This document shows, piece by piece, positions 45,433 to 57,431 of a DNA stretch of 64,000 bases; the first letter of the stretch is position 1, and every line of letters begins with the position of its first letter. The notes beneath the pieces were generated by a model. The model worked only from the letters and a program-made list of their open reading frames with translations, made no database searches and was not told the DNA's origin. Location: the NCBI GenBank assembly GCA_028274465.1, contig CM051456.1, positions 122,218,880 to 122,282,879 of the forward strand. The letters are read 5' to 3'. The translations under genes were made by a program, and so were the position numbers. The DNA is from Plantago ovata. Its lineage: Eukaryota; Streptophyta; Magnoliopsida; Lamiales; Plantaginaceae.

Positions 45433-47081
45433 TACCATAAAGGGATCCTTTTTTATAAAGACCTTCATAAGGAGGTCTAAAAATCAATTTTCTCTTACTA
45501 TTAATTCTATACATCAGAAGAAACAAAGGCAAATATTTAATTTGCGGTGTTTCTTTGCCATGAATATTCATTTTTTGAGCAAAGCATGAATATTCTTGAA
45601 ATGAAGCAGTAATGTTATTTTGTTGTATGAATACGTAATTATTATGGGATCCCAATTATTATTACTACTATTAGTACTATACCTGATATATTTATTTATT
45701 TACGAGCCAATACTACACACTTACTTTGAATCGATCTGTACGTGATTAACATGCATGATACCTTCCATTGAATCTTTTAATTGACATGCATGAAGACACT
45801 TTCTGGGCTCCAAATTAATATTGATTCTTAAATTGAAAAGTCAATTGAAAAGGTACATGGAAGAATCTTAAATTCAAAAGTTCACACTAAAGCTTCATAT
45901 TTGAGTACTTTTGTAACGCTCTGCCTACTTCATTACAATGTCTCAGAAAATGAGCATGTATCTAAAAAAGAATTGTACTTGATCCCCTTTAGGTATCCAG
46001 GAAATCGTAAACATTTCTATTTTCTTTAACACCATGAAGAAATGCTTGAAATTTATACATGCCATGATTTTCTTTACCAAAAAGAAAGATATATGCCACG
46101 TATAACTATTTCAGTCGAGCATCATCGTATATTTTTTTAAAAGTGATTCTCCCGGAAACAGTTTTTACATGTACTGATGTATAACTGATGTATAAGACTC
46201 GATTTTAGAACTTGTGTTTTAAGTTAATTCAAATATGTTATAAAACCTGAGTGATGGTAAAACTTTTGAAACCACAAAATTAAGCAAACTTTGATATGAT
46301 AAGCTATTTGAGTCATATGGCACAATTATTTCCCTTGGTGGGTTTACACGCCCCACCATTTTATATCCACTCTCGTTTCTCACTTTTGTTTGATTGCATA
46401 ACCTTTAAAAAAGAGAGAACTTTCAGCAAACAAGAAAAAGGAAAAAGAGATAGATACAAATACAATACATACAATGACAATACACATCCATTTATGTCTT
46501 AAAATCAAGATCCTTTTCTGCAGCTTAACATGCATATACTTCTTCCTCTTTTAGCTTTAGCCATGCACAAGAAAATAATTTAATTAATCCTTACCAAATT
46601 TAAATTTAACACTTCGTTTTATTAATTCTTTTAATCATTTTTTAAGTTAATTCTAAAGTGTGCCAAAAAGATAATTGAAATATTTATATTATAAAATTAT
46701 AGCGCTTATACTTTCATATATAAACTTTTGTTTATAATATTTGAAGAATGATTTCATATTAATAATTTAAGTCCAAACTTTTCCTTAAAAAAACTTTAAA
46801 AAGTGAATTTTTAAAATTAATCGAGGACATATATACAAAATTGTGGCCTATTGCATTGCTCCATTCACAAAAGTTGTAAGTACAAAAATCTATAACTTCA
46901 CCTCATTCTAGCTAGGCTAGATCAAATTCACTTGTAATTGTACATTGCCAGTACAATAATAATTACAATAATAATTATGACTTCATCCAAGTACAAAACA
47001 CATGACACACTAGTACATTTACTTTTGAGTTACTGTGATACTGAGATCAATTCTTATGTAGGTTTTTTTAGTTACATAATA
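45433..47081. other. Intergenic, AT-rich, no gene seen
   Basis: No exon or bounded element recognised. ATACTGATGTATAACTGATG-type short direct repeats near 46172-46195. Composition is strongly A/T. Confidence 0.4.
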
Positions 47082-48097
47082 ATTACGTTTGGTACCCACA
47101 CTAAACAGCGACTTTGCATCCTAACTGAACTATCGCGGAAAATTATAAAAAAACTCAAGTCATCGTCCGATGTTGACTCCGTCGTTCTCTCTTTCCTCCA
47201 AAGTTAACATCCAAACATGACTTTAACTATTTAATTTTTCCTTTTTCTTTTATTTTTTCTGTTTTTCTTTATTTACTTTTTCCTTTTTCTCTTTTCTTCC
47301 TTCTTTCTTTCTTTTCTCATTTTACTTATTACTTTTTATTGTAAACCCAACTCCTACCAGAGTTATAACTTCGGTACCGGAGTTACACAGCTCCAATCGG
47401 TTAAGCTCCGATTGGAGCTGTGTAACAAAGCTCCGATTGGAGCTGTGTTAAGCTCCAATCGGAGCTTTGATTGGAGCTTAACACAGCTCCAATCGGAGCT
47501 TAACAAAGCTCCGATCGGAGTTCTTCACAGCTACGATCGGTGTTGTGTATGAGCTCCGATCGGAGTTCTTCACAGCTACGATCGGTGTTGTGTATGAGCT
47601 CCGATCGGAGCTCTTCACAGCTCTGATCGGAGCTGTGATTGAGCTCCGATCGGAGCTCTCCTTCTTCCCAACCTTTTTTTTTTTAGTATTTATTTTTGAT
47701 AATAAAAAAAAAGTAAAGGAAACGAAAAACAGAAAATTATTTGGGACTGGTTTTGAAATTTAATATTTGTAGAGGCTTGTTTTAAAATAATTTGGTAGAC
47801 TATTTTGAAGTATATTTATATTACATAGGTTAATTTCTAATTAGTTTGTGTTAATATTGTAAAAATTAAAACATTTTGGGTAAATTTGTAATAACCGAAA
47901 CTTAATGTTGTTTAGCATTTTTAAGAATTAGAAATTCCGGCAGGGGCGAAAATGTCATTTTCGGACCTTAGAGCGAAGAAAGTCAAATTCGTGGGTTCAT
48001 CTGTAATTAGGTTTATTTAGTGGGGGAGGTGTATGTAATAAAAATATAGGTGGACTAATCTGTAATAGCTGAAAATAACAAGGGTACCAAATGTAAT
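47082..48097 (+). mobile_element. Palindrome-core family element, about 1.0 kb
   Basis: The 16-bp ends are inverted repeats: ATTACGTTTGGTACCC at the left and, reverse-complemented, ATTACATTTGGTACCC at the right. After a CCAAACATGACTT segment comes a pyrimidine-rich tract (47230-47340), then the core (about 47350-47660) with several GAGCTCCGATCGGAGCTC palindromes and a repeated CTACGATCGGTGTTGTGTAT unit. The 3' part has AAAGTCAAATTCGTGGGTTC and TGTAAT motifs at roughly 30-base spacing. No coding. A target-site duplication is not certain. Confidence 0.78.
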
Positions 48098-48284
48098 AGC
48101 CCCTTTTTTAGGGCTTCTTTGGGGTTTAAAATACCAATTAAACTTCAAATAAACCCAAAAATACCTCCAATGGTGTCTTATTTGGGGCTACTAAATAGTA
48201 GCACTAGTAGCCCTTGGTAAAGCGCACTAAATAGTAGCCCTCAATTAAGACCTCATATTAATATTTTATTATTTATTATTTATA

Positions 48285-49239
48285 GGGTACGTCTAACCCC
48301 CTCCCCACTAGTCAATCTATTACATATGGGTCCAAAATCTATTTCTTCCGTTGACCAGCTTCTAGATTACTGTTCATTTACTTTCATCCAAACGCGGCCT
48401 TACACTATTTTATCTACATTTTAGTTTTTTCTCTTTCTTTTTTTCTTTTTTTTTTCTTTCTTTTTTTCTTTCCTTTCTTCCTTATTCTTCTTCTATTAGC
48501 TCCAGTGACCGGAGACCGGAGTTGCAGCTCTGGTCAATCGAAGCTGTGAGAGCTCCGATCAGATCGGAGCTGTAAGCTCCGATCTGAACGGAGCTACACA
48601 GCTCCGTTCTGATCGGAGCTGTCGGCTCCGACTAGATCAGAGCTGTAAAGCTCCGATCAGATTGGCTCAGTAAAGCTCCTATCTGAGCGGAGCTGGCTTC
48701 TGAGCCGATCTGATCGGAGCTGTAAAGCTCCGATCTAGTCGGAGCCGACAGCTCCGATCAGAACGGAGATGTGTAGCTCCGTTCAGATCGGAGTTGTACA
48801 CCTCCGATCAGGTCGGAGCTGTACAGCTCCGGCCGGCGAGCTGTATAACTCTTTTTTTTTTTTTTTTTTCTGAAAATCTTTTTGGGTTAATTTTAAGATT
48901 TAAAATTATTAGGGTTCAGTTTGCAATAATATTTGAGCCAATTTTGAAATTTAAAAAAGTTATATGCCTTATGTTGAATTAAGTGTCAAATTGGTGAAAT
49001 TAAAAAGATTTGAGGCAAATGTGTAATAAATGAAAATTGAAGCTGTTTGGTCACGGTCAAAGTTGAATATTTGACCAAGGGTAAAAATGTATTTTGATTG
49101 ATTTAGTTCGCCAAAAGTCAAGATCGTGGGTCTGCATGTAATTAAATCGACTAGTGAGGGAGGTGGATGTAATTGTTTGACTAACGAGGGTCTATCTGTA
49201 ATAAAAAGGACTAGCAAGGGTACTATATGTAAGAAGATC
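48285..49239 (+). mobile_element. Palindrome-core family element, 955 bp, 9-bp target duplication
   Basis: TTATTTATA occurs at 48276-48284 and 49240-49248. The left terminus GGGTACGTCTAACCCC pairs imperfectly with the right terminus (reverse complement TTACATATAGTACCCTTGCT). The layout is as in the other copies: GTTGACC and CATCCAAACGCGGCC, a CT-rich tract, a core (about 48500-48845) of AGCTCCGATCTGATCGGAGC-type units, a poly(T), then CGCCAAAAGTCAAGATCGTG and spaced TGTAAT repeats (ATGTAATTAAATCGACTAGT, ATGTAATTGTTTGACTAACG). Confidence 0.82.
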
Positions 49240-49248
49240 TTATTTATA

Positions 49249-49632
49249 TGATTGGTCAATGTAGTAGTAAGATAGTACATATGGCCCACAAAGAAGTCTC
49301 AATTAATCCTAAAACCATTGGAGTCTTCAATTTGGAATAGACTTATTTTGGGGCTTCTATGTTTATAACCTCATTTAAGCCCCAAACCATAATCAATGCT
49401 TTGAGTAAATCTAATGTTCACTTTTTTTTTTTTTCTTTCTTCTTGTTTTACTTGATTTTAATTTACTCGAATATTGATAAATTATGGATTAGTTACAGAT
49501 TCTGGTTGGATTTAGTTTCTTCATCAATGCTCTTAGAACATGCTAAATGTGATTTTAAAGTCTCATAAAAACACCTATAATAGTAATTACGTGTGTTTAA
49601 TTCGTTTAAAAAAATATAAACTTAAATGGAGT
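49249..49632. other. Spacer between palindrome element and Cassandra LTR
   Basis: A/T-rich sequence, no recognisable exon or element. Confidence 0.4.
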
Positions 49633-49637
49633 ATTAT

Positions 49638-49939
49638 CGTAACGTCTCAAAAATTCAGAGGTTTAAAGGGGTTGAGAACGCTACTCATGTCAACAAGGTG
49701 CACCTTTTTTTTCGGGAATCCACCTAGAAGAACATCAGAGTTAAGTGTGCTTGCTTCGAAGCAATTCTAGGATGGGTGACCTGCTTGAAAGTTTTCGGTG
49801 CGCGCACGAGTGAGGACAAAGTGCGCGGATTACACATGTTGGTTTGTGGGGCCAACATATCACCCCGGAGAGTATCCAGGAATTACCGCGCCGGCCCAAA
49901 GGGTCGATTCTTCAGTCAATTATTGTCCCGGGCGTTACA
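49638..49939 (+). mobile_element. Cassandra-type solo LTR carrying 5S rRNA-like sequence
   Basis: ATTAT is duplicated at 49633-49637 and 49940-49944. The ends are CGTAACGTCTC and GGGCGTTACA, matching the TGTAACG...CGTTACA termini of Cassandra LTRs. The centre (about 49734-49805) matches the 3' two thirds of plant 5S rRNA, including CAGAGTTAAGTGTGCTTG and CTAGGATGGGTGACCTGC with the pol III internal control region. Cassandra is a family of terminal-repeat retrotransposons in miniature defined by this 5S segment. Only one LTR is present, so it is a solo LTR, probably left by LTR-LTR recombination. The intact target duplication suggests moderate age. Confidence 0.88.
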
Positions 49940-49944
49940 ATTAT

Positions 49945-50499
49945 TTTCATCTGAATTAATAATATTTGGGGCAAGTAGCTAGGCTATATATATAAAACTA
50001 GGAACCGCGTCACACGTGTGAAGCGTAATCTTGTAAAACATTATTATTTTATTAAATAATATATTGAAATAAATGGAGTGAATATATAATCTTCACATAA
50101 TGACTTCAAACGTAATAAAATAAAATAAATAACTAATTGAGTAATTAAACTTAATATAAATGGTGTGGTATAAATGTATATAGTTTTTGTAGTTATGCAA
50201 TTAATAGTTTTGAATTGAACTATATTAGACATACGAAAAGTATTCTTCCGATGAGTTAAGAACCATCAGATGGAAACATTCAACTTCAAAATTTGCAATG
50301 CATCTTTTTCGCATGTTAATTGGTATTCTTCATCAGTTGAATATATTGTCAAGTGTTTCATATAAGCATTCTAGTTTCATAATATGATGTTTTTAGTTAT
50401 TTTTATCGTATGATTTAAGAATAATTTAAGGTCAAAATGATCATCGAAAAAGTCAACAAAATCAAGTGTTACATTTTTTATTGGACGGAAGAAGTATGT
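49945..50499. other. Intergenic, no gene seen
   Basis: AT-rich. Around 50380-50495 a TTTCATAATATGATG ... AAAAAGTCAACAAAATCAAG stretch looks like one half of a Stowaway-like MITE. Confidence 0.4.
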
Positions 50500-50815
50500 C
50501 TTTTTTTATAAGAACATATCATGGTTATTTTTAAAATTAAGTATAATACATCATACAACTTTATATTAAAAAATAAAAATTTAAGAAGAGAATAAATAAA
50601 AAAGAAAAAAAATTACGTCAATAAGATTCGAAACCAACACCTTCAACTAAAATAATGATACAAATAATAGAGAAAAATCACGCCAACAAGATTCGAACCA
50701 AACACCATCAATAAAAATAATAATAAAAATAATGGAGAAAAATCACGCCAACATGATTCGAACCCTACATCTTTTAATTAACTAATGGCACATGTACGCA
50801 CCAGATTGAAATTGG
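50500..50815 (-). repeat. Inverted second copy of the 1000-1310 dispersed repeat
   Basis: Reverse-complemented, it shows the same order as the first copy: GTGCGTACATGTG, TTAATTAAAAGATGTAGGGT, then units with TTCGAATCTTGTTGGCGTGA and TTATTTGTATCATTATTTTA, then TTAAGTATAATACATC-like flank. It holds three TTCGAATC-type units. The copies lie about 49 kb apart in opposite orientation. Confidence 0.65.
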
Positions 50816-51417
50816 ATAAGCAAGATCAACGGATTAAAATTGATTGGTAGGTCAATCAATTTGGTAAATCAACCGACTTATTATATTACTTTAATTTAAT
50901 ACTATATGATTTATTACTACAAGACTACTTTTATATAATTGTACCGGTATGAAAAAAACACAAAAAACAAAAACGTACTGGTATGCTTTTTGTAAAATGG
51001 AATAAAATTCAGACTCTTTTTAAAAAGCAAAAAAGATCCTCCATGCAATTCCAGCAACTCTCTCTACCAAGTACAAAGTTCAATAGCTGATGTAAATTCC
51101 AGATTAAATGTGTGAACTTTTCTTTTCTTTTCTTTTTTTCTTTTTGTTTTTTTTCAATAACATTATACACCCAACACGGCAACACCAAATAGGTATCACT
51201 CGGATAAACCCTACCGGCCTAGAAACGATATAAGTGGAGTTATTAGTAATAGTAATAGGAATTATGTTAGTATGAATGTATGAGGACTGTGACTTGATGT
51301 TGAGCTGGAAGTATGGTCGTCCCGTGGAAGTCTCATTGCCATGGGAGCTAGCATGAAGGAAAAGCATGTCCATTGTAAATGAGAGTCACATACATAGTCT
51401 GAGGCTGTTTAAGCTGC
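50816..51417. other. Intergenic, no gene seen
   Basis: AT-rich. The frame at 51373-51104 on the minus strand matches no family I know. Confidence 0.4.
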
Positions 51418-51431
51418 TTTTTTTTTTTTTT

Positions 51432-52419
51432 GGAATATTACGTCTGACCCATTAGATGGTCTATTTTCATCTGAAGGACCATCTTGCTTTTTATTATATC
51501 TAAGTCCATTTGGCAGTTCCGTGTTGATCATCTATTTTTCATATTTTCTCTCTCCTCCATCCAAACACACCCTTAAAGCATTTTAGCCTCTTTTTTTTTT
51601 CTTTTTCATTTTTTTTTTTCTTTTCTTTTTCAAATTTTCTTCTCCTCTTCTTCTTCTTCTTCAAGTCACTACCGGATTCCGGTACCGGAATCCGATACCG
51701 ACCTGAAGAAGACGATCAGAGCTTGTTAAGCTGGGAGGAGCTTAACAAGCTCCGATTTAAGCTCCCATATCGGATGGAGAATTAAAAGCTCCGATCTGGG
51801 AGCTTGTTAAATGCTCCCTCCTGATCAGGAGCTCTTAAGCTCCCGAGCGGAGCTTTTCCGATCTGGGAGCTTTGAGCTCCCAGATCGGGAGCTTTCTCTT
51901 AAGCTCCCGATCAGAAAAGCTCCCGGTCTGGGAGCTTTCCGGTGGAGGAGCACAGCTCCGGTCACCGAAATATTTCGGTGACCGGAGCTGTGAAGAAGAA
52001 AGACAAATATATTTATATATATATAAAGTAATTTTAAAATGTTAAAAATAAATAACTTTGTATCACATTGTAAATAAATTTTGTATTAGGGTTATATTAT
52101 AATAATTTTCAAGGTGAATTTGAAATTTCTATAAATTATGTGGTTTAATTTTGAATTATTTAGTGTCAAATTTATAAAATAGAAAATATAAAGGTGTATT
52201 GTGCAATAAACATAAAATAAAGTTGTTTGGGTAAGAGAATAATCAGAAATTTCGGCAGGGATAATATTGTCTTTTCCACGATTTAGTTCGCCGAAAGTCA
52301 AGTTCGTGGACCTGGATGTAATTAAAATACATCTAGTTGGAGACGGAATGTAATTGATGAACTAATTGTCCTTTACATGTAATTGGGACATCTAAGAGGG
52401 GGTCCATATGTAATTTGCC
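51432..52419 (+). mobile_element. Palindrome-core family element, 988 bp, flanked by poly(T)
   Basis: The left end is GGAATATTACGTCTGACCCA; the right end reverse-complemented is GGCAAATTACATATGGACCC. T runs of 14 bases lie immediately on both sides (51418-51431, 52420-52433), consistent with duplication of a T-rich target. Interior order: GTTGATC, CATCCAAACACACCC, a CT-rich tract ending (TTC)n, TCACTACCGGATTCCGGTACCG, a core with AGCTCCCAGATCGGGAGCTT palindromes, CACCGAAATATTTCGGTGACCGG, then TTTAGTGTCAAATTT, TTTCGGCAGGG, TTCGCCGAAAGTCAAGTTCG and spaced TGTAATT repeats. No coding sequence. Confidence 0.82.
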
Positions 52420-52433
52420 TTTTTTTTTTTTTT

Positions 52434-53032
52434 ATTAAACGGAAAAAAAAATATTAATGAGAGGTTTAGGCTTAGTCTTGATGATATTCTTAAGGTGTTA
52501 TTTTGAAAAATAGTCCCCTCTTTGTTTTAGAGATAGTGTGGATCATAGATTAGTGCTATATTAGTCTGACATCTTGTGACTTTAATTTTGAAATTTATGT
52601 CGCCTAATTACTCTAGTTAATTATAGGTGCACCGTACCTTCTTCGATTGTACTTGAAATCGTAACTTTGATTGGGGTTTATTTTTGGCCGTAATGAATTT
52701 AACATGCTTCAAATAGTAATACATCAATACTATTGGTACTTGTGATGACCATTTCATGATTTGATTTTTATCGAGCAATCCTTATTGTCTTGATGTATTT
52801 TTTTTATCTGATTTTATAGCTAAAATTTTGCCAATTTATAATTTAAAAACACTAAAATTACTTTATTGAAAATTACTTGGAGGTCAACAAAAAACTAAAA
52901 CCAAACTTAATTAAAAAACACAGAAGACAACTCTAAAAGTCCATAATCATATAGTATAGGCTTGATTTAATAATATACCCGAAGCTAAAATTAAATAGAC
53001 CCGATACTTATATCATACTCATATGTTTTTTT
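52434..53032. other. Intergenic, no gene seen
   Basis: AT-rich with no recognisable coding sequence or bounded insertion. Confidence 0.4.
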
Positions 53033-53247
53033 ATTCTATATTTTTGTTTTGTTGATTTTTGTAAATATTATTTGACCTTCAATAAATCTTAAACTAAATC
53101 GTAAAAATAAAATGTTAAATGATATTATGAAAGTCTAGTCACTCTATTTTCATAATATAATTTTATTATTTTTTTTTACGGTTTGATTTAGAATTTATTA
53201 AAGGTTAAATTAGGCTCAAAAAATCAACAAAACAAACATATAGAATT
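53033..53247. mobile_element. Decayed Stowaway-like MITE
   Basis: Left TTCTATATTTTTGTTTTGTT and right (reverse-complemented) TTCTATATGTTTGTTTTGTT open inverted arms that continue through CAATAAATCTTAAACTAAAT / ATAAATTCTAAATCAAACCG and ATTATGAAAATAG-like sequence. The size and internal phrases fit the Stowaway-like copies at 645 and 14978. The exact ends are uncertain. Confidence 0.6.
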
Positions 53248-56200
53248 CAGAAAAACAGATGATAAGTGTGTGAGTATATGCTAGTAAGTATAATATAGTT
53301 GCATTAATGAAGGACAAAGATCTTGCTTCTATATACATATGCATCTTCTTTCGTGAAGCTGGTCTGGATTCTGGAAAGATTAGATGATGTAATAATATCA
53401 ATGGCTGTACATGCATTGTTCATCTTGTGGTGATCATGACATAGAGAAAGTCTAAGACTTGACAGTTTGGCAATATTTGTACATACACACTCACTCAGTC
53501 ATGCATGGTGCTAATTTAATTTGAAAAGAGATTAGTGAAAAGTATGATTAGCAGAGTAGTAGTAGTACAAAGATTAATTCCACACCTCATTAAAAATTCA
53601 AACGCCTAAGAAATAATAAATGGATTAATTCTACACATCTTTCACGAAAATTCACGAAATGGAGTAGAAGTTTAGAACCATTTACAAATATTAAGATTCA
53701 GCATCGAATGCCACAAGTCCACGACCAAGTATCTAACACGTAAAAACTTTTAAGATGGCGAAATGTATACTGTTAACAAATTATCATATCTCAATTATCT
53801 CAATTGTAGTAGAGAAGTAAAATTCGATATGATGGGGGTGGATGTTTGTGTAGTATATTGAGATCAGTTGTTACATGTTGAGTTGTTCGAGTCAATGATA
53901 ATGGTGGGTGGGAGCAATAAATAAAATTTAGACTCTTGTGAATGAATATTTCAGCAATATAATGATTGAAACTAGGTACTTAGCTAGCTAGGGGACAATG
54001 AACAATTGGATTAGTGTAATTACAAACAATATACTACTACTAGTATGTTTATCTGTTTGGCTGATTAGTGTATTACTAGTATGCATAACAATTTTTTTCG
54101 TTTTACACGGAAAAGGTTCCACAATTTTAAATAAATAAATATATAAATTTTAAATTTGGTGGTGGTGATAGGTGATGTTTTTCTTTTATCTTCTTTCATT
54201 TCATTTCACACCGCCACGGCCTTTCCAAACAGGCGTATCTTCACTTGCTGCCGCTTCATTGTACCTTGTACCTTTTCATGAACGTTAAACATATCCATCC
54301 ATTCAATCCCTTCATCAAAACAGATTCATCCCTACAACAAAATTACATCCGTTAATAATCTCTTCTCTCTCTGCCGCTTTATTGCACCTTCCATTAATGC
54401 ATGCTTTCCTGATACATGATTATTTATACAATGAGAATAACTTTAGCACATCTTGAGTTAATCTCTCTTATCCTTATGAGTTATGATTTATTTGGTTGCA
54501 AAGGTTTTCTTATTGAAGTCCAAATCAAAGTGAATAGGAACATTTAGGGGTTCAAATGATATGCAATGTATTGTATCAATAATTATGGACTCTTGATAAT
54601 ATGATGTTATTTGTATCAGTTATGTTAGATTCATATTTAGCCAAAAAAATTACTTATTGAGTGAATAGGTGCATCACATGTCATTTGATATTAACTTTCA
54701 TTCAACTCACGGTGTAGCTTTTTCATTATATTTATCTGAATTTTGAGGATATATTTATTTTGTTTAGAATGTTGAGATGTGCAGATGATGAAGTCCTTGA
54801 TGCACTGTTTATTTATGTTTAGAAACAAACTCCCTCATTTGACATTGTTAGTTGTTTTATTTTTTCATGTGGAATGGCTATATCCTTTTGTTGCTACTTT
54901 GCAATGAGGCACTGTTTTCTATGATGTTGATCTCCTTATTTAAGTATTTAACATACTTTGGAGACTAAATGTCACTCTAATTTCACTTCTAATATATATT
55001 ACAGTATATTATATCTTTATTGAAAGAGCTTGTGATTTCAAGTTGTATTTTGCTATATATAATTCTTATATGTAATGCTTTGTCATGATTTAAAGAATTT
55101 CTAATTTGTTTCTTTGAACTTCCGTTATGGTCTAAAGAATTGATGATATCATATGATATACATTGCAGTGGATATGAAATAATTATTGAGTGTTGAGAAA
55201 TTATTCTGGACAATATCTCTTGTAATAATAAGTAATCCTATCTATAGTGATCTATTTGACCCCATCCGATCTTTCTCCCTTTTTCGGTTTGGTTGCGTCC
55301 TCTAACTCTCGGCTAAGCTCTTAGCTTAGACATACCTAATGCGGTTGATTGCTTAGCTTTATTCCATTCACACACATAAGGAACTTTTATTTAGTTCATT
55401 GAAAAGGAAAAGAAAGCGTTGTTTGATTGGAGATGAAAAGTAACTGATTGTGATCAGCAGAAATGCAGAATACTCCTGTCACGCTGCAAATGAATTTTTA
55501 CAGAAGTTTCAAACAGAATTTTTACGAAGGGAAACAGAGTTGCAAATGAAAAGTTTCTACAGGTCTTTCCCTGCTAGATACGAAGATCCGTCAAGATTGG
55601 ACTGGGGATAGAGTTCTTCGAGGGGTTCACATCAGAGTTTAAGATCATATGTTTGCATGTTCAATTCTCCATGGAAATGGAATTTTGATGCGATATAAAT
55701 CAAATTAATGAATCTTTAATTCTTGATTTTATAGGTGGTTAGAGATGGATGTATTGAATATGATGTATAGAAACTTACTAAACTTCCATATGTAAAGTAG
55801 GAGCAGAAAGAGCTGGTTTTCCTCTATTCCATATACAAGGAATTCAAGATTTCTTCCCGCACTATTGTTTCCATGTTAGAGAATCAAGGAAATTTGAGTA
55901 TGTAGTTAACGAGGAGGTAAGTTCTAATTGAATTGTTACTTGGATAATAGAGCACATTGTTAATAATAATGGGCTTAGTGCGGTGCACAACTTCCTAGTA
56001 TTATATAGTCCTGAACCAACCATATCTATCTCAACACCATTTTATACCTAAATACCAAAGGGATAAATTTTGGTTGTTAAAAAAAATAATCATACATTTT
56101 TTCTTTTCCACAGCCGCTCCACTTCACTACTTACCACCTTAATAACATAATAACAAGAAAGCCTATAATTACAATAATCTATAATATAAAATAAAATGAA

Positions 56201-57431
56201 GGTGGTAAATGAACTTTATACATTTAGAAATGGATCAATAGAGTATCTGTGGAATAGGGAATCAACAAAGCCTCTCTGTTTTGTTTTGTAGCACAAAATT
56301 CACATGGCGCAACACATGGCCAGCTTTCTCTGTGCCTTTATTTCGCCTTATAATTTATTTTGTGTTAGGAGGAGCTAGGACCATTCAATTTAATGTTGAT
56401 GGAAAAAAAAAAAAAAAAAAAAGTGACATGATAAACAACTCTGTTTTCTTTCTTAGATTGTTACCTTCAATGTTAAAACGATTTTTTTTTCAGAAAATGT
56501 GTAAAAATTGTGTGGTATAAACAATGTATAAAAAAGAAAATGATTGGAAGGGAGAAAATATAACCTTGAAGTAGCTAGTATAAAAATACACCGCGAGTAG
56601 AAAATTATCTGAAACATAACATTACATTTAACAATAAAATGAAGTACACTGTTCTGAACGACACTGGACTTGCCAGGTTATGAAAATTTCAGATATATAC
56701 ATTAATCTCTCTCAGATCCCAAGGACATATGTTTTTCAATGGGATCATATTCATATTAGATTAATCAATGAGTGTACATTTTAATTAAAATAAAGGTGGA
56801 ACATGCAGGTATTCAACTTAATGACGACAAGATCAAATTAATCTAATCTCTCTTGTAAATAAACTATGTACTGTATTACAGTAGTTTGTTACTTCTAAAA
56901 AGTGGAGTGGCCTAATGTGACTTAGTATGTTTGAATAAAGGATGCAATTTCAAGTTTCAACAAAAGGTGAGAGTGAAGTTCTTTTAGAATATGGCAAAAT
57001 GAGATTTGAAGATATTGGTGTGAATATTCACCTTTTTCTTTTATGCTCTAAAAATTAAGCATATACCAGTGGCTTTTCTTTGTGGTGGTCCAGTGGCTTT
57101 TCTCATTTTTCCATGCATGATATGATCAAAGTTTATTTTTCAAGAAAAATGATGTAAAAGTGTCACCACCAGTAGTATTTTTTACCTTTAGATCCTGTAC
57201 AAAATTTTAGACGATACCCAAGTAATAAGAAATAGATAAAATTTTGTAAGAATTTTAGCTAAATTCAAGTGGGTTTTTCTATGACTTTGTGGCTTAACCA
57301 AATAGCGGTCACACATTCAAAAACTTGTGTTTATTGAATATGCATAATCTACTATGATAGTAGAAAACACTTGAGAAAGAATTACTAAAGTTCTCTTGGT
57401 GATGAAAGAGTATAAATTAATGCTCAAAGTG
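53248..57431. other. 4-kb AT-rich intergenic stretch, no gene seen
   Basis: Only short, overlapping, composition-driven frames. The part 55260-55700 is somewhat less A/T-rich but shows no recognisable protein or element. A run of about 20 A lies at 56402-56421. Confidence 0.4.

Noticed and set aside
47350-48850. CRISPR-like array of palindromic repeats
   Set aside because: Plant nuclear context, no uniform repeats with unique spacers and no cas genes; the units are overlapping palindromes inside TIR elements.
49734-49805. Functional 5S rRNA gene
   Set aside because: Lacks the 5' third of 5S rRNA and sits within LTR-like termini with a 5-bp duplication, so it is Cassandra sequence.
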